A stretch of 64,000 bases of DNA, from assembly GCF_001189965.1 (NCBI RefSeq), contig NZ_LFLU01000014.1, positions 62,001 to 126,000 of the forward strand. The letters are read 5' to 3'. Shown piece by piece: positions 33,785 to 44,894 of the stretch (within the stretch, counting starts at the first letter, position 1; each line of letters starts with the position of its first letter). The translations under genes and the position numbers were made by a program. A model generated the notes under the pieces. The model made no database searches. It was not told the origin of the DNA and was given only the letters and a program-made list of their open reading frames with translations. The stretch is from Herbaspirillum rhizosphaerae. GTDB lineage: Bacteria > Pseudomonadota > Gammaproteobacteria > Burkholderiales > Burkholderiaceae_D.

Positions 33785-35046
33785 AGCCGCCCTCCGCGCA
33801 TCAGCACGCGATTCTCGTAATCGATACGCAGCAGAATCGCCAGCCCGACGCAATTGATCAGCACGCCCGATCCGCCATAACTCATCAGCGGCAAGGTCAA
33901 ACCCTTGGTCGGCAACAGGCCGAGGTTCACGCCCATGTTGATGAAGGCCTGCACGCCGATCCAGATGCCGATGCCCTTGGCGACCAGACCTGCAAAGGTC
34001 AGATCCAGCGCGATCGCCTGGCGGCCGATTTCGAAGGCATGCTTGATCAGCCAGTAGAACAGCAAGACCACCACCAGCACGCCGGCAAAACCCAGCTCCT
34101 CGCCGATCACCGCCAGCAGGAAGTCGGTATGCGCTTCCGGCAGGTAGTGCAGCTTTTCCACGCTGCCGCCCAGTCCCACGCCGAACAGCTCGCCGCGGCC
34201 GAAGGCGATCAGCGAATGCGACAACTGATAAGCCTTGCCCAGGGCGTTTTCTTCCACCCATGGATTCATGTACGCGAAAATCCGTTCGCGCCGCCATGGC
34301 GACAAGATGATCACCAGCGAAAAAATCCCGACCAGCGTGGCGCCGATACCGCCGAACCAGACGCCGTTGATGCCGCCCAGGAACAGGATGCCCATCGCGA
34401 TACACACAATCACGCCGAACGCGCCGAGGTCAGGCTCCAGCAGCAGCAGCAAACCGACCACGCCCACCGCCAGCGTCATCGGCAAAAATCCCTTGGTCAG
34501 CTTGTGCATCACCGCCTGCTTGCGCACCGTGTAATCGGCGGCGTACAGAACAATGAACAGCTTCATCAGCTCCGACGGCTGCAAGTTGAACACCTTAAAC
34601 GACAGCCAGCGCTTGGCGCCGTTGACGCCCTTGCCGATGCCCGGCACCAGCACCATCGCCAGCAAGATCAGCGTGACCACGAACAGATACGGCGCGATTT
34701 TTTGCCAGGTCTCGATCTTGATGCGGAACACCATCAGGCCGACCACCAGCGATACGCAGATGAACATCGCCTGACGGATCAGGAAATGCGAGGTCTTGTA
34801 ATTCGCATACTTGGGCGAGTCGGGCAGCGCGATCGATGCCGAATACACCATGACCATGCCGAACAGCATCAGCAGCAAGACCACCCATACCAGCGGCTGG
34901 TCGTACTCCATCATGCGCGAACGCTGCTCGATACCGCTGATGCCCTTCAGGCTGCCGCTGTTGCTGCTCGCGCGCGCACTGCCGCGCACGCCGGGCTCAT
35001 CCTTGGCGCCGAACCAGCCGGTGATCGAAGGCAGGGTCAGTTTCAT
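33781..35046 (-). CDS. ftsW: Lipid II polymerase FtsW (SEDS family)
   Basis: Septal peptidoglycan glycosyltransferase of the SEDS family, working with FtsI. The 421 residues have about ten membrane segments starting near residue 52. The conserved [18 protein letters not shown] stretch is near the C-terminus. The first 45 residues are a hydrophilic extension. ATG 35046 fits a GGGAGG site 8 bases upstream; a GTG one codon earlier is possible. It overlaps murD by one base and murG by four. Confidence 0.96.
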   Translation of the reverse strand: MKLTLPSITGWFGAKDEPGVRGSARASSNSGSLKGISGIEQRSRMMEYDQPLVWVVLLLMLFGMVMVYSASIALPDSPKYANYKTSHFLIRQAMFICVSLVVGLMVFRIKIETWQKIAPYLFVVTLILLAMVLVPGIGKGVNGAKRWLSFKVFNLQPSELMKLFIVLYAADYTVRKQAVMHKLTKGFLPMTLAVGVVGLLLLLEPDLGAFGVIVCIAMGILFLGGINGVWFGGIGATLVGIFSLVIILSPWRRERIFAYMNPWVEENALGKAYQLSHSLIAFGRGELFGVGLGGSVEKLHYLPEAHTDFLLAVIGEELGFAGVLVVVLLFYWLIKHAFEIGRQAIALDLTFAGLVAKGIGIWIGVQAFINMGVNLGLLPTKGLTLPLMSYGGSGVLINCVGLAILLRIDYENRVLMRGGRL

Positions 35047-37148
35047 CACATCACCTCCCCGCGCGACAGGGCGACTTCACGCACTGCATCGACAAATACT
35101 TCGGCGCGGTGTTCGTAGTTGCGGAACATGTCGAAGCTGGCGCAGGCCGGCGACAGCAGCACGGCGTCACCGCCTTGCGCCATTTCGGAGGCCTTTTCAA
35201 CCGCCTCTTCCAACGTCGCGCAATCGATCAGCTCGACGCCGCTGTCTGCAACCGCAGCACGAATGGCGCCGGCATCGCGGCCGATCAGGAACACGGCGCG
35301 ACCGTACTTCGACAAGGGCTCCGCCAATGGCGCGAAATCCTGGCCTTTGCCTTCGCCGCCGGCGATCAGCAACAAGCGGTTCGGCTTGCCGCCATGGCCG
35401 AGACCGTTCAATGCGGCAACCGTCGCGCCGACATTGGTGCCTTTGCTGTCGTCGTAATATTCGACCTCGCGTATCGTCATCACCAGCTCGACGCGATGCG
35501 GCTCGCCGGTGTAGTCGCGCAGACCGTGCAACAGGTTCGCCAGCGGCAGATCGGCCGCACGGCACAAGGCCAGCGCCGCCAGCCCGTTGGAGGCGTTGTG
35601 CAAACCGCGGATCTTCAACGCATCGACCGGCATCAGGCGCTTGAGCAGGAAAGGTTGCTCGACGACTTCCTTCGGATCCTTCTTGCGGCGGCGGCCTTCC
35701 GGCTTTTCTTCGTCTTCGACTGCGACGGCGGCGGCCAGCCACAGCATGCCGTTTTCATCGACCAGACCGAAACTGCCGGCCTTCTTCGGCTCATCCAGGC
35801 CGAAACTCGATACGGTCGCGCCGGGCGCGGCCATCGCCATCACGGCGGCATCGTCGCGATTGAGCACGCGCACGGTCTTGTCGCCGAAAATCCGCGCCTT
35901 GTCGGCGGCGTAGGCGTCCATGCTGCCGTGCCAGTCCAGATGGTCTTGCGTAATGTTCAGTACGGTGGCGGCGTCGGCCTGCAAGCTGTAAGTCGTGTGC
36001 AGCTGGAAGCTCGACAACTCCAGCACCCAGGCTTGCGGCAGGATGCCTTCGTACACCCGCTCCGGTTCCGGCGGCGGCAGTTCGAGCTGCAGTGGCGCGC
36101 TGTCGTCTTCGTCAAGGAGCGACGTCTGTGCGGCGACAACAATATCTTCCGCTTCGTCGATTTCCGCATCTTGCGATGCGACGCTGTCGACGTTTGTTTC
36201 TTCAACACTCGTTTCAGCAGCCTGTTCTTGCGAAGCCGATGCATCGACATGCTCTTCCGAGCCGTCGGCACTTTCTTGCGGCGCGGCGACGGCGACGGCG
36301 ACTGTCAGACTGTCGTTCAGACCCATGTGCGCGGCTTGCGCCGGCTGCTCGTGTTCTGCGTCATCCGATGCTTCGACAGATGCCTCCGACGATGCTGCAT
36401 CAAGCTCGGCAGACTCGGCTTGCTCGGTCAGCTCCAGCTGGCGCGAGGCTTCTTCTGCGGCAGCTTGTGCAGCGGCGGCTTCCTTCGCCGCTACTGCGTC
36501 GATTTCAGCCTGCGCTGCGGCCTGTGCTTGCGCCTGTTGTTCGGCGATGACCGCAGCTGCTTCCGCCTCGGCCTGCGCAGCCGCTGCTTCTTCGGCTCTT
36601 TGCGCGGCGACCACTATCGCGTGGGCTGCATCTTCGATCAGTGCTTCGCGCAAGACATCCAGCGCCGCCGGGCTGATATTGCCCGCAACCTTGGTCGTCA
36701 ATCCGGCGCGACGGCACAGCATGCCGGTCAGGCTGGTGACGGTGGTCTTGCCGTTGGTGCCGGTGATGGCCAATACCTTGGGCGCGTAGGCGCGCTCTTC
36801 ACGCAAGGCCGCCAGCGCCTGCGCAAACAATTCCATCTCGCCCCACAGGGGGATATTCTTTTCTGCCGCTGCTGCGGACAGCACGGCCAGGTCGCGCTCG
36901 GGCGCCAGGCCGGGGCTGACGGCGACGAAGTCGATGCCGTCGAGCAGTTCCGCCGACAGGGCCTTGCCGCCGATGAATTCGCTCTGTGCCGATGCCGCGC
37001 GCAATACGGCCAGGCGCTCGGCCACGGCCTGCTCTTCGCGGGTATCGGCCACACGCACGCGCGCGCCGCAGTAGACCAGCCACTGCGCCATCGCCAGACC
37101 GGATTCACCCAGTCCAAGTACCAGAGCGTGTTTATCGACGTAATTCAT
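35046..37148 (-). CDS. murD: UDP-N-acetylmuramoylalanine--D-glutamate ligase with a large internal insertion
   Basis: Adds D-glutamate to UDP-MurNAc-L-Ala. Normal MurD is about 440-500 residues; this one is 700. The N-terminal domain and the ATP loop [10 protein letters not shown] (130-139) are normal up to [16 protein letters not shown] (155-170). Then come about 200 residues rich in Ala, Glu, Gln and Ser, predicted coiled-coil or disordered, before the conserved [15 protein letters not shown] (370-384). A second, shorter insertion of about 27 charged residues lies at 474-500. The C-terminal domain is complete ([22 protein letters not shown]). The frame is intact throughout, so this is an insertion and not a frameshift. 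Confidence 0.93.
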   Translation of the reverse strand: MNYVDKHALVLGLGESGLAMAQWLVYCGARVRVADTREEQAVAERLAVLRAASAQSEFIGGKALSAELLDGIDFVAVSPGLAPERDLAVLSAAAAEKNIPLWGEMELFAQALAALREERAYAPKVLAITGTNGKTTVTSLTGMLCRRAGLTTKVAGNISPAALDVLREALIEDAAHAIVVAAQRAEEAAAAQAEAEAAAVIAEQQAQAQAAAQAEIDAVAAKEAAAAQAAAEEASRQLELTEQAESAELDAASSEASVEASDDAEHEQPAQAAHMGLNDSLTVAVAVAAPQESADGSEEHVDASASQEQAAETSVEETNVDSVASQDAEIDEAEDIVVAAQTSLLDEDDSAPLQLELPPPEPERVYEGILPQAWVLELSSFQLHTTYSLQADAATVLNITQDHLDWHGSMDAYAADKARIFGDKTVRVLNRDDAAVMAMAAPGATVSSFGLDEPKKAGSFGLVDENGMLWLAAAVAVEDEEKPEGRRRKKDPKEVVEQPFLLKRLMPVDALKIRGLHNASNGLAALALCRAADLPLANLLHGLRDYTGEPHRVELVMTIREVEYYDDSKGTNVGATVAALNGLGHGGKPNRLLLIAGGEGKGQDFAPLAEPLSKYGRAVFLIGRDAGAIRAAVADSGVELIDCATLEEAVEKASEMAQGGDAVLLSPACASFDMFRNYEHRAEVFVDAVREVALSRGEVM
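36039..36638 (-). other. DNA encoding the MurD insertion
   Basis: These 600 bases encode about residues 171-370 of MurD, absent from E. coli MurD. The first half is helix-forming AxAE/Q-rich sequence, the second half is acidic and Ser/Val-rich. GC content and codon preference look similar to the flanks, arguing for gradual internal expansion over recent transfer. Confidence 0.8.
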
Positions 37149-37192
37149 TCTTTATTACCTGAGTCTTTCTAAAATGATCTGATCAACGCAAC

Positions 37193-38362
37193 TCAACGCA
37201 GCTTCAGCGTCGACAGACCGAACAGCACCAGCATCATCGTGATGATCCAGAAGCGCACCACGACTTGTGTTTCTTTCCAGCCTTTTTGTTCATAGTGATG
37301 ATGCAGCGGCGCCATCAGCAGCACGCGCTTGCCGACGCCGTAGCGCTTCTTGGTGAACTTGAAGTAAGCCACCTGAATCATCACCGACAGGGTTTCCACC
37401 ACGAAGATGCCGCCCATGATGAACAAGACGATTTCCTGACGCACGATCACCGCGATGGTGCCGAGCGCGCCGCCCAGCGCCAATGCGCCGACGTCGCCCA
37501 TGAACACCTGCGCCGGGTAGGCGTTGTACCAGAGAAAGGCCAGACCCGCGCCGGCCATCGCGCCGCAGAAAATCAGCAGTTCGCCAGCGCCTGGAATGTG
37601 CGGGATGATCAGGTATTTGGCATAACTGGCGTTGCCGGTCAGGTAGGCGAAGATGCCCAGCGCGCCGCCGACCAGCACTGTCGGCATGATCGCCAGACCG
37701 TCCAGGCCGTCGGTCAGATTGACCGCATTGCTGGTGCCGACGATGACGAAATAGGTCAGGGCAATGAAACCCCACACGCCCAGCGGATAGCTGACGGTTT
37801 TGAAGAACGGTACGATCAGGTCGGCCTTGGGCGGCAGGTCGAGATTGAAACCAGACTGCACCCAGGCGAAGAACAGATCCAGCACCTTCATGTTGCTGAC
37901 TTCGGACACCGAGAACGCCAGATAGAACGCCGCCACCAGACCGATCAGCGACTGCCAGAAATACTTTTCGCGCGAGCGCATGCCGTTCGGATCCTTGTAG
38001 ACCACCTTGCGGTAGTCGTCGACCCAGCCGATGGTGCCGAAGCCCAGCGTGACGATCAGTACGATCCAGACGAAACGGTTGCTGAGGTCGGCCCACAGCA
38101 AGGTCGAAATGCCGATGCCGATCAGGATCAGCACGCCGCCCATGGTGGGAGTGCCGGATTTGACCAGATGCGTTTGCGGACCGTCGGTACGCACGGCCTG
38201 GCCGACCTTGAGCCGGGTCAGCATGCGGATCACCGCCGGACCGGCGACGAGGCCGATCAACAGCGCCGTCAGCGTCGCAAACACGGCGCGGAAGGTGATG
38301 AAGTTGAATACGCGCAGGAAACTGAAATCCTGCTGAAAATTCTGAGCCAGCCAAAGCAGCAT
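37193..38362 (-). CDS. mraY: Phospho-MurNAc-pentapeptide translocase MraY
   Basis: Inner-membrane enzyme that makes lipid I from UDP-MurNAc-pentapeptide and undecaprenyl phosphate. The 389 residues start at ATG 38362 ([11 protein letters not shown]) and include ten membrane segments, the GTPTMGG loop, [10 protein letters not shown] and [11 protein letters not shown] motifs. It is 1 base downstream of murF. Upstream in-frame codons lie inside murF. Confidence 0.97.
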   Translation of the reverse strand: MLLWLAQNFQQDFSFLRVFNFITFRAVFATLTALLIGLVAGPAVIRMLTRLKVGQAVRTDGPQTHLVKSGTPTMGGVLILIGIGISTLLWADLSNRFVWIVLIVTLGFGTIGWVDDYRKVVYKDPNGMRSREKYFWQSLIGLVAAFYLAFSVSEVSNMKVLDLFFAWVQSGFNLDLPPKADLIVPFFKTVSYPLGVWGFIALTYFVIVGTSNAVNLTDGLDGLAIMPTVLVGGALGIFAYLTGNASYAKYLIIPHIPGAGELLIFCGAMAGAGLAFLWYNAYPAQVFMGDVGALALGGALGTIAVIVRQEIVLFIMGGIFVVETLSVMIQVAYFKFTKKRYGVGKRVLLMAPLHHHYEQKGWKETQVVVRFWIITMMLVLFGLSTLKLR

Positions 38363-38363
38363 G

Positions 38364-39797
38364 TTAATGAGTCTCCTGGTGAAGTGGCGCGGACTGCAAC
38401 TGCGCCCCGACCAAATGCTGCACAACGCGCTCCATCTTCATGAAGCGCGAACCTTTTACCAATACCGTCGCCGTCGCGGATGCAGCCTCTTGGGCGGCGG
38501 CGCTGACGGCATCGATGGTGTCGAAATGCCGCGCCGGGAATGAGGCTCCCGGCACGGCGTTGTATGCGTCGATGGCGTCGCGCATGGCGTCGCCGAAACC
38601 GAGGAAATGCTCGATGCCGCGTTCGCGGGCATAGGCGCCGATTTCCCGGTGGAATTTGGGACCTTCGTTGCCGACCTCGCCCATGTCGCCCAAGGCCAGC
38701 ACGCGCGGCGCGGCGGCTTGGGCCAGAACGTCGATGGCGGCCCGCACCGAATCCGGATTGGCGTTGTAGGTGTCGTCGACGACCAGTGCGCCGCTGACTG
38801 CAGTCTTGCGTTGCAGGCGGCCGCTGACCGGCTGAAACGCTTCCAGCCCGCGCACCACGGCGGCCGCGGAAATGCCGGCGCCCAGCGCGCAGGCGGTAGC
38901 GGCCAGCGCGTTGCGCACGTTGTGCTCGCCGACGGCGGCAAGCTTGATGCCGAACTGCTGCACGCGATCGCCGATGTGTGCAGTGACGGCAATCGCGCTG
39001 CCGAATTCGCGCGCCTGATAGCTGCCGCTGACATCCGCATCCTGATTCAGCCCGAAGCTGATCACCGGACGCGTGCCGGCGATCTCGCGCCAGACCCAGG
39101 CGTAGTCGTCTTCCGCCGGAAACACGGCGATACCATCCGCCGGCAGGGCCTCAAAGACGGCGCCGTTTTCACGCGCGACGGCTTCGACGCTTGCCATGAA
39201 TTCCTGATGTTCGCGCTGTGCGTTGTTGACCAGCGCCAGCGTCGGACGAGCGATTTCCGCCAGCACGGCGATTTCGCCGGGATGGTTCATGCCGAGCTCG
39301 ACCACCGCCGCCTGATGTTGCGGTTGCAGGCGGAACAGGGTCAGCGGCACGCCGATTTCGTTGTTGAAGTTGCCGCGCGTGGCCAGGCTGCGATCTTCGC
39401 CGAATGCCGCCGTCAAGATCGATGCGATCATTTCCTTGACGGTGGTCTTGCCGTTGCTGCCGGTGACGGCAATCACCGGCACATTGAATTGCTGGCGCCA
39501 GTGACGCGCGATCTGGCCCAGCGCCACACGGGTGTCCGGAACGACGATGGCGGGGATGCTCAGACCTGTCGGCACGCGCTCCACCACCACGGCGGCGGCA
39601 CCTAGTCCGGCGACAGCGTCGAGGAAATCGTGTGCGTCGAAACGCTCGCCGCGCAGGGCGACGAACAGGTTGCCAGGTGCCACTGCACGGCTGTCGGTGG
39701 TGACGCCGCGCACCGTGAGTTCGCCGCCGGCGTTATGTACGCCATGCACGGTCGCGCCGTCCAGCCACTGCTGCAATTGTCCAAGCGTCGCCTGCAC
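38364..39797 (-). CDS. murF: UDP-MurNAc-tripeptide--D-Ala-D-Ala ligase
   Basis: Adds D-Ala-D-Ala to complete the pentapeptide. The 477 residues start at GTG 39797, which overlaps the murE stop (TAGTG) and has GGGAGG 7 bases upstream; this decides the start over the longer in-frame extension inside murE. Visible motifs: the ATP loop GSNGKTT (around 117), [10 protein letters not shown] and [10 protein letters not shown]. Confidence 0.95.
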   Translation of the reverse strand: MQATLGQLQQWLDGATVHGVHNAGGELTVRGVTTDSRAVAPGNLFVALRGERFDAHDFLDAVAGLGAAAVVVERVPTGLSIPAIVVPDTRVALGQIARHWRQQFNVPVIAVTGSNGKTTVKEMIASILTAAFGEDRSLATRGNFNNEIGVPLTLFRLQPQHQAAVVELGMNHPGEIAVLAEIARPTLALVNNAQREHQEFMASVEAVARENGAVFEALPADGIAVFPAEDDYAWVWREIAGTRPVISFGLNQDADVSGSYQAREFGSAIAVTAHIGDRVQQFGIKLAAVGEHNVRNALAATACALGAGISAAAVVRGLEAFQPVSGRLQRKTAVSGALVVDDTYNANPDSVRAAIDVLAQAAAPRVLALGDMGEVGNEGPKFHREIGAYARERGIEHFLGFGDAMRDAIDAYNAVPGASFPARHFDTIDAVSAAAQEAASATATVLVKGSRFMKMERVVQHLVGAQLQSAPLHQETH

Positions 39798-41335
39798 TAT
39801 GCACCTCCCATCATCGTGGAGCGCGCGGCCAAAGCCAGTGCAACGTGGTCGGCATCGAGGAAGGGATATTTCTTGCCCGCGATTTCCTGATAGGTTTCGT
39901 GGCCCTTGCCCGCCAGCAGGACGACATCCTGCTTGACCGCGTGGCGTACCGCCCACAGGATGGCGCCGGCGCGGTCGGTCATGACATGCGGCACGATGCG
40001 GCCCATGCCGCTCTTGATATGCGAAATGATGACGTTGGGATCTTCGCTGCGCGGATTGTCGCTGGTCAGGATCACGTGATCGGCCAGTTCGGAGGCCGAG
40101 CCCATCTCCGGGCGCTTGCCCGGATCGCGATCGCCGCCGCAGCCGAACACGCACCACAGTTCGCCGCCGCGCTGAGCGGCAACCTGGCGCAGGGCGATCA
40201 AAGTCTTTTCCAATGCATCCGGCGTATGCGCATAGTCGATCACAATCAGCGGCACTTCCTGCCCGCCGAACTGTTGCATGCGGCCCGGCACGGCGGTCAG
40301 CGTGGCGATCACCGCCAAGGCTGCGTCCCAGCCGGTGCCCTTGGCCAGCATGACGCCGAGAATGCCGAGCACATTGCTGACGTTGAACTGCCCGACCAGT
40401 TGCGTCTTGATCTGGCCCGAACCGAATGGCGATTCGATATGGAAGCTGGTGCCGGTATTGGTGCTGCGGATCGCCGAGGCGCGCAGCACCGGCACGTCAT
40501 CTGCCGTGACGTCGCCGAGCGAATAGCCGATCACCGGAATATTCTTGGCCTGCAGGTAAGGAATCAGACGCTGCCCCATCTGGTCGTCCAGATTGATGAC
40601 GGCATGCTGCAGACCCGGCGAATCGAACAGCTGAATCTTGGCGGCTTCGTAGGCGATCATGTCGCCGTGATAGTCGAGATGATCGCGTGTGAAATTGGTA
40701 AACAGGGCGACGTCGACGTGCAACCCGTTCAGGCGGCCCTGATCGAGTCCGATGGACGAGGCTTCGATCGCCAGCACCGAAGCGCGTGCGGTGCGCAGGT
40801 CGGACAGCTTGCGTTGCAGCAGCACCGCGTCCGGCGTGGTGTAGCCGGTGACGTCGAACGCATGCGGCTTGCCGTCCTGGAACATGCCCACGCCCAGCGT
40901 GCCGACCACCGCCGCCGGGGCCGAGGAGCCTTGCAGGCGCGACAGCGCCATGCCCAGCCAGTACGAGCACGAGGTCTTGCCGTTGGTGCCGGTCACCGCG
41001 ACGCTGAACATGTCCTTGTCGGGCTGCTGGTAATACATATTGGCGGTGAATCCGGCGAGGTGCTTCAGGCCCTTGACGCCGAAATGCGGCAAATCTTCCT
41101 TGTCGTCCCAGGCAAATCCAGCCTCTTCGTAGACGACCGCAACGGCGCCGCGCTCGATGGCGTCGGCGATATAGCGGCGGCCGTCGGCGCTGTCGCCGGG
41201 GTAGGCAAAGAACACATCGCCGGCCTGCACACGGCGCGAATCAGCGGTTAAATTCGCAGTCGGACTGGCGTTGGCAGCGGAAATGCCGTGCAGCCAGTCG
41301 ACAATTTTTTGCGCGGAAAGCATGGTTGCAGGCAT
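39797..41335 (-). CDS. murE: UDP-MurNAc-L-Ala-D-Glu--meso-diaminopimelate ligase
   Basis: Adds the third stem residue. The 512 residues carry the ATP loop GTNGKTS (around 116) and the DNPR motif (SDNPRSEDP), which marks the enzyme as meso-diaminopimelate-specific. The wall is therefore of the usual Gram-negative type. Start ATG 41335 overlaps the ftsI stop (TAATG). Confidence 0.97.
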   Translation of the reverse strand: MPATMLSAQKIVDWLHGISAANASPTANLTADSRRVQAGDVFFAYPGDSADGRRYIADAIERGAVAVVYEEAGFAWDDKEDLPHFGVKGLKHLAGFTANMYYQQPDKDMFSVAVTGTNGKTSCSYWLGMALSRLQGSSAPAAVVGTLGVGMFQDGKPHAFDVTGYTTPDAVLLQRKLSDLRTARASVLAIEASSIGLDQGRLNGLHVDVALFTNFTRDHLDYHGDMIAYEAAKIQLFDSPGLQHAVINLDDQMGQRLIPYLQAKNIPVIGYSLGDVTADDVPVLRASAIRSTNTGTSFHIESPFGSGQIKTQLVGQFNVSNVLGILGVMLAKGTGWDAALAVIATLTAVPGRMQQFGGQEVPLIVIDYAHTPDALEKTLIALRQVAAQRGGELWCVFGCGGDRDPGKRPEMGSASELADHVILTSDNPRSEDPNVIISHIKSGMGRIVPHVMTDRAGAILWAVRHAVKQDVVLLAGKGHETYQEIAGKKYPFLDADHVALALAARSTMMGGA

Positions 41336-43116
41336 TACATGCTCTCCTCTAAGGCATCTTTTGGAATGATGATATTGGTCACGCTGGAGTCCGGCGCGAC
41401 ATTGAGCGCGCGTAAAGCGTTGGCCGTTACATTGGCAAAAACCGGGCCGGCGACAGTGCCGCCGTAGTGGCTGCCGGCACTGGGTTCATCCAGCATCACG
41501 GCGATGATCAGGCGCGGGTCGGACATCGGCGCAATGCCGACAAACGACGACACATATTTTTTCACGTACTTGCCGCCTTCGATCTTGTAGGCGGTGCCGG
41601 TCTTGCCGCCGACGCGATAGCCCGGCACCTGGGCCTGCGGCGCGGTGCCGCCCGGCGCCACCACGGTTTCCAGCATGCGGCGCATTTGCAGCGCGGTGTT
41701 TTCGGAAATCACGCGATGCCCGATCGGCAGGTCGTTGACCTTCTGGAACGACAGCGGAATCAGGTCGCCGTTGCGGGCAAAGATCGTATAGGCATGCGCC
41801 AGCTGAATCAGCGATACCGAGATGCCGTGGCCGTAGCTCATCGTCGCCTGCTCGATCGGACGCCACGATTTGTAAGGCCGCACACGGCCGGCAACCGCGC
41901 CCGGGAAACCGAACTTCGGCTGCTGACCGAGACCGATGCTGGTAAACATTTCCCACATTTCCTGCGGCGGCATTTCCAGCGCGATCTTGGCGGTGCCGAT
42001 GTTGGATGATTTTTCGATAATCTGTGCGACCGTCAGCGGGCCGTGCGCGTGCGAATCGCCGATGGTGGCAGTGCCGATGGTCAGCTTGCCGGGCGAAGTC
42101 TGGAACACGGTGCTCGGCGTCACTCGATGGGTATCCAGCGCCAGCGCCACGGTAAAGGGTTTCAGGGTCGAGCCCGGTTCGAAGGTGTCGGTCAGGACGC
42201 GGTTGCGCAATTGCGCGCCGGTCAGCACCGAGCGGTCGTTCGGGTTGTAGGTCGGCAGGTTCGCCAGCGCCAGCACTTCGCCGGTGCGCGCGTCGACGAC
42301 GATGATGCCGCCGGCCTTGGCCTTGTTCTTTTCGACCGCTTCTTTCAGCTGCGTAAAGGCGATGTACTGGATCTTGCTGTCGATGGACAAGGTCAGGTCC
42401 TTGCCGTCGTGCGGTTCGCGCACGGCTTCGATGTCTTCGACGATGCGGCCGAGACGGTCCTTGATCACGCGGCGGCTGCCGGTAACGCCGGCCAGCGTTT
42501 TCTGCGAGCCGAGTTCCATGCCGTCCTGTCCGGCGTCTTCCACATTGGTAAAGCCCACGACGTGGGCCATGACTTCGCCTTCGGGATAGAAGCGCTTGTA
42601 TTCCTTGCGCGTCTCGATGCCGGCGATGCCGAGCTTGACGATCTTGTCGGCGGTGTCCTGCTCGACCTGGCGCTTCAGATAGACGAAGTTGCGGTCGGAA
42701 TCGAGCTTCTTGCGCAGTTCGGCGTCGCTCATGTCGAGCAGCTTGGCCAGGTCGCGCAGCTTGTCCTTGGGCGCTTCCTGCACGTCGTCGGGGATCGCCC
42801 AGATCGCCTTGACCGGCACCGACGAGGCCAGCACCTGGCCGTTGCGGTCGGTGATCTTGCCGCGCGTGGCCGGCAGCTCAAGCGTACGCGCGTAGCGCGA
42901 AGCGCCCTGTTTTTGCAGGAAGTCGGTGGACATGCCTTGCAGCCACAGCGCGCGCGCAGCCAGCGCCAGGAATGCCATGAACAGCACGAACAACACCACG
43001 CGCGAACGCCAGGCCGGCATCGCGACCTGCAATACCGGGCTGGCCGAGAACGCGACGCCGCGCGAGGCAGCGACGCGGCCTCCCGTGACGTTGGTGCGTG
43101 GCGGCATGCGCGTCAT
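41335..43116 (-). CDS. ftsI: Septal transpeptidase FtsI (PBP3)
   Basis: Class B penicillin-binding protein crosslinking septal peptidoglycan. The 593 residues have one membrane segment (about 36-56), a PBP dimerisation domain (about 70-230) and the transpeptidase domain with active-site STLK (in EPGSTLKPF), SSN and KTGTA motifs in order. It partners FtsW. It overlaps ftsL by four bases. Confidence 0.97.
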   Translation of the reverse strand: MTRMPPRTNVTGGRVAASRGVAFSASPVLQVAMPAWRSRVVLFVLFMAFLALAARALWLQGMSTDFLQKQGASRYARTLELPATRGKITDRNGQVLASSVPVKAIWAIPDDVQEAPKDKLRDLAKLLDMSDAELRKKLDSDRNFVYLKRQVEQDTADKIVKLGIAGIETRKEYKRFYPEGEVMAHVVGFTNVEDAGQDGMELGSQKTLAGVTGSRRVIKDRLGRIVEDIEAVREPHDGKDLTLSIDSKIQYIAFTQLKEAVEKNKAKAGGIIVVDARTGEVLALANLPTYNPNDRSVLTGAQLRNRVLTDTFEPGSTLKPFTVALALDTHRVTPSTVFQTSPGKLTIGTATIGDSHAHGPLTVAQIIEKSSNIGTAKIALEMPPQEMWEMFTSIGLGQQPKFGFPGAVAGRVRPYKSWRPIEQATMSYGHGISVSLIQLAHAYTIFARNGDLIPLSFQKVNDLPIGHRVISENTALQMRRMLETVVAPGGTAPQAQVPGYRVGGKTGTAYKIEGGKYVKKYVSSFVGIAPMSDPRLIIAVMLDEPSAGSHYGGTVAGPVFANVTANALRALNVAPDSSVTNIIIPKDALEESM

Positions 43117-43385
43117 TTGTTCCTCACCGTCAGGTATTGGGTTCGTTCCGGCGTCAGCGAGACCATGTTCAGGTCGCGTCGCGCCAGCGCTTCAATACGG
43201 GAATTCTTGCCCAGCGTGGATTGGTCCAGCTGCAGTTGCGCCCAGTCGATGTCGAGCTGGCGCGCCGTCGACTGAGCACGTTCGAGCTCGATGAACAACT
43301 GGCGCGCCTGATATTGGGCATTGACCAGCGACAGCGCACACAGCACCAGTACGGCAGTGACAAGGAAGCTCAGGCGGCCGGTCAT
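43113..43385 (-). CDS. ftsL: Cell division protein FtsL
   Basis: Small bitopic divisome protein that forms a coiled coil with FtsB and activates FtsWI. The 90 residues have a membrane segment at about 4-22 and a leucine-repeat helix after it. Short, as usual for the family. ATGA overlaps on both sides couple it to rsmH and ftsI. Confidence 0.92.
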   Translation of the reverse strand: MTGRLSFLVTAVLVLCALSLVNAQYQARQLFIELERAQSTARQLDIDWAQLQLDQSTLGKNSRIEALARRDLNMVSLTPERTQYLTVRNK

Positions 43386-44344
43386 GATGCGTCCTCAGCG
43401 ACTGTGCGTTCGAGCGAACGCATCACGGCGGAACGGGCGCGCGGGTTGGCGGCGACTTCGGCGTCGCTCGGCTTGACGCGGGAATGCAATTTCCCGAGGG
43501 GTTGCGGCAGGTCGACCGCACGAATCGGCAGGCGGCGGTCCGGCTGCGGCACATGGGCTTTGGATGCCATGAACTGCTTGACGATGCGATCTTCCAACGA
43601 GTGAAAGCTGATCACAACCAATCTCCCATACTGCGCCATCTGCCGAAATGCTTTTTCCAGTCCTATTTCGAGTTCTTCAAGCTCTTGATTGATGAAAATC
43701 CGTATAGCCTGAAAGGTACGAGTGGCCGGGTCTTTGCCTTTCTCGCGGGTTTTGACGGCTTGTGCCACGAGCGTGGCAAGCTGTCGTGTGGTTGAAATTG
43801 GCTCGACTGCCCGGCGAGCAACAATCGTCTTTGCAATCTGAACAGCAAACCGTTCTTCCCCATAATCTCGTATCACCTTTGCTATCGTCTGTTCGTCCGC
43901 CGTTGCCAGCCACTCCGCTGCCGACACGCCGCGCGTGGTATCCATGCGCATGTCCAGCGGGCCATCGAACCGAAAACTGAAACCCCGCGCCGCGTCATCC
44001 ACCTGCGGCGAAGAAATACCCAAATCCATCAACACGCCATCGACACGTGTCACACCATGCGCCGCCAGCGCCTGATCCAGCGTCGCAAAGCTGTCATGCA
44101 CAATGGCGAAACGCGGATCCGCAATGGTCTGCGCCGTGGCAATCGCCAGCGGATCCTTGTCGAACGCGATCAAGCGTCCACGCGCGCTGAGGCGCTCCAA
44201 AATCTTGCGGCTATGCCCGCCGCGGCCGAAGGTGCCGTCCAGATAGACACCGTCAGCCCGGCCGCCTTCTATTACCAGGGCATCCACCGCTTCATCCAAC
44301 AACACCGTACGGTGCTGCAAATCGGGCACCGATTGCAAAGTCAT
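43382..44344 (-). CDS. rsmH: 16S rRNA (cytosine-1402-N4)-methyltransferase
   Basis: Methylates C1402 of 16S rRNA in the decoding centre. The 320 residues include the SAM-binding GTFGRGGHS (around 37-45), [12 protein letters not shown] and the C-terminal [13 protein letters not shown] motif. It follows mraZ by 12 bases. Confidence 0.97.
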   Translation of the reverse strand: MTLQSVPDLQHRTVLLDEAVDALVIEGGRADGVYLDGTFGRGGHSRKILERLSARGRLIAFDKDPLAIATAQTIADPRFAIVHDSFATLDQALAAHGVTRVDGVLMDLGISSPQVDDAARGFSFRFDGPLDMRMDTTRGVSAAEWLATADEQTIAKVIRDYGEERFAVQIAKTIVARRAVEPISTTRQLATLVAQAVKTREKGKDPATRTFQAIRIFINQELEELEIGLEKAFRQMAQYGRLVVISFHSLEDRIVKQFMASKAHVPQPDRRLPIRAVDLPQPLGKLHSRVKPSDAEVAANPRARSAVMRSLERTVAEDAS

Positions 44345-44356
44345 CGCGTCGTGCCG

Positions 44357-44785
44357 TCAGAAGGAAAAATTGCTCAACACATCCGGCATGCCCGCAGCAA
44401 CAGCTTCCGATTCGTTCTCGGCCAGCTTGGCGGCATCCCAGATTTCAAAATGGCTGCCCATGCCCAGCAACATGACGTCGCGCTCCAGGCCGACCGCTGC
44501 CCGCAACTCCGGCGCGATCAGGATGCGGCCGGCGGAGTCGAGCTCCACGTCGCACGCATTGCCGAGGAAAACGCGTTGCCAGGCGCGCGCCGACATCGGC
44601 CACGCGGCGATCTGCTCGCGATGGATTTCCCAGGTCGGACGCGGGAAAAACAGCAGGCAGCCGTGCGGATGGCGCGTCAACGTGACCCGTCCTTCGCACT
44701 GAACAGCCAAGGCGTCACGATGCCTGGCCGGAATAGACATCCGTCCTTTGGCATCGAGATTGATTGATGACGCGCCTTGAAACAC
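44357..44785 (-). CDS. mraZ: Transcriptional regulator MraZ
   Basis: DNA-binding ring-shaped regulator that represses its own dcw operon. The 142 residues have two SpoVT/AbrB-like halves, with [14 protein letters not shown] in the first and [14 protein letters not shown] in the second. The start is GTG 44785 ([11 protein letters not shown]), the conserved N-terminus; upstream in-frame codons are within the leader. Its probable operator is seen 77-109 bases upstream. Confidence 0.93.
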   Translation of the reverse strand: MFQGASSINLDAKGRMSIPARHRDALAVQCEGRVTLTRHPHGCLLFFPRPTWEIHREQIAAWPMSARAWQRVFLGNACDVELDSAGRILIAPELRAAVGLERDVMLLGMGSHFEIWDAAKLAENESEAVAAGMPDVLSNFSF

Positions 44786-44861
44786 TGTGTTTGACCTTTT
44801 TTCCTGTCGCTGTTGGCATGCTTGAATTCGGTGTTTCGATGCCGGGAATTCAAAAACACCC

Positions 44862-44894
44862 CACAAAAAAACACTTTTTCACACTATCGCCCAC
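44862..44894 (-). promoter_or_regulatory. Probable MraZ operator with four 10-bp-spaced boxes
   Basis: On the minus strand GTG recurs at exact 10-base steps: GTGGGC, GTGTGA, GTGTTT, GTGGGG (starting at 44894, 44884, 44874, 44864). MraZ is known to bind direct repeats of the TGGGN type with this spacing. The boxes begin at the -10 hexamer and run over the transcript start, fitting repression. Confidence 0.75.

Noticed and set aside
33785..34405. In-frame N-terminal extension of murG
   Set aside because: The sequence lies wholly inside ftsW in another frame, and MurG homologues begin at [21 protein letters not shown] residues.
35109..37172. A 687-codon open frame antisense to murD
   Set aside because: It mirrors the GC-rich codon pattern of murD, has no ribosome-binding site or recognisable domain, and its Ala/Ser/Arg-rich product is the shadow of the murD low-complexity insertion.
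39798..40157. In-frame N-terminal extension of murF
   Set aside because: It lies inside murE in another frame; the GTG at 39797 has a good ribosome-binding site and fits the family.
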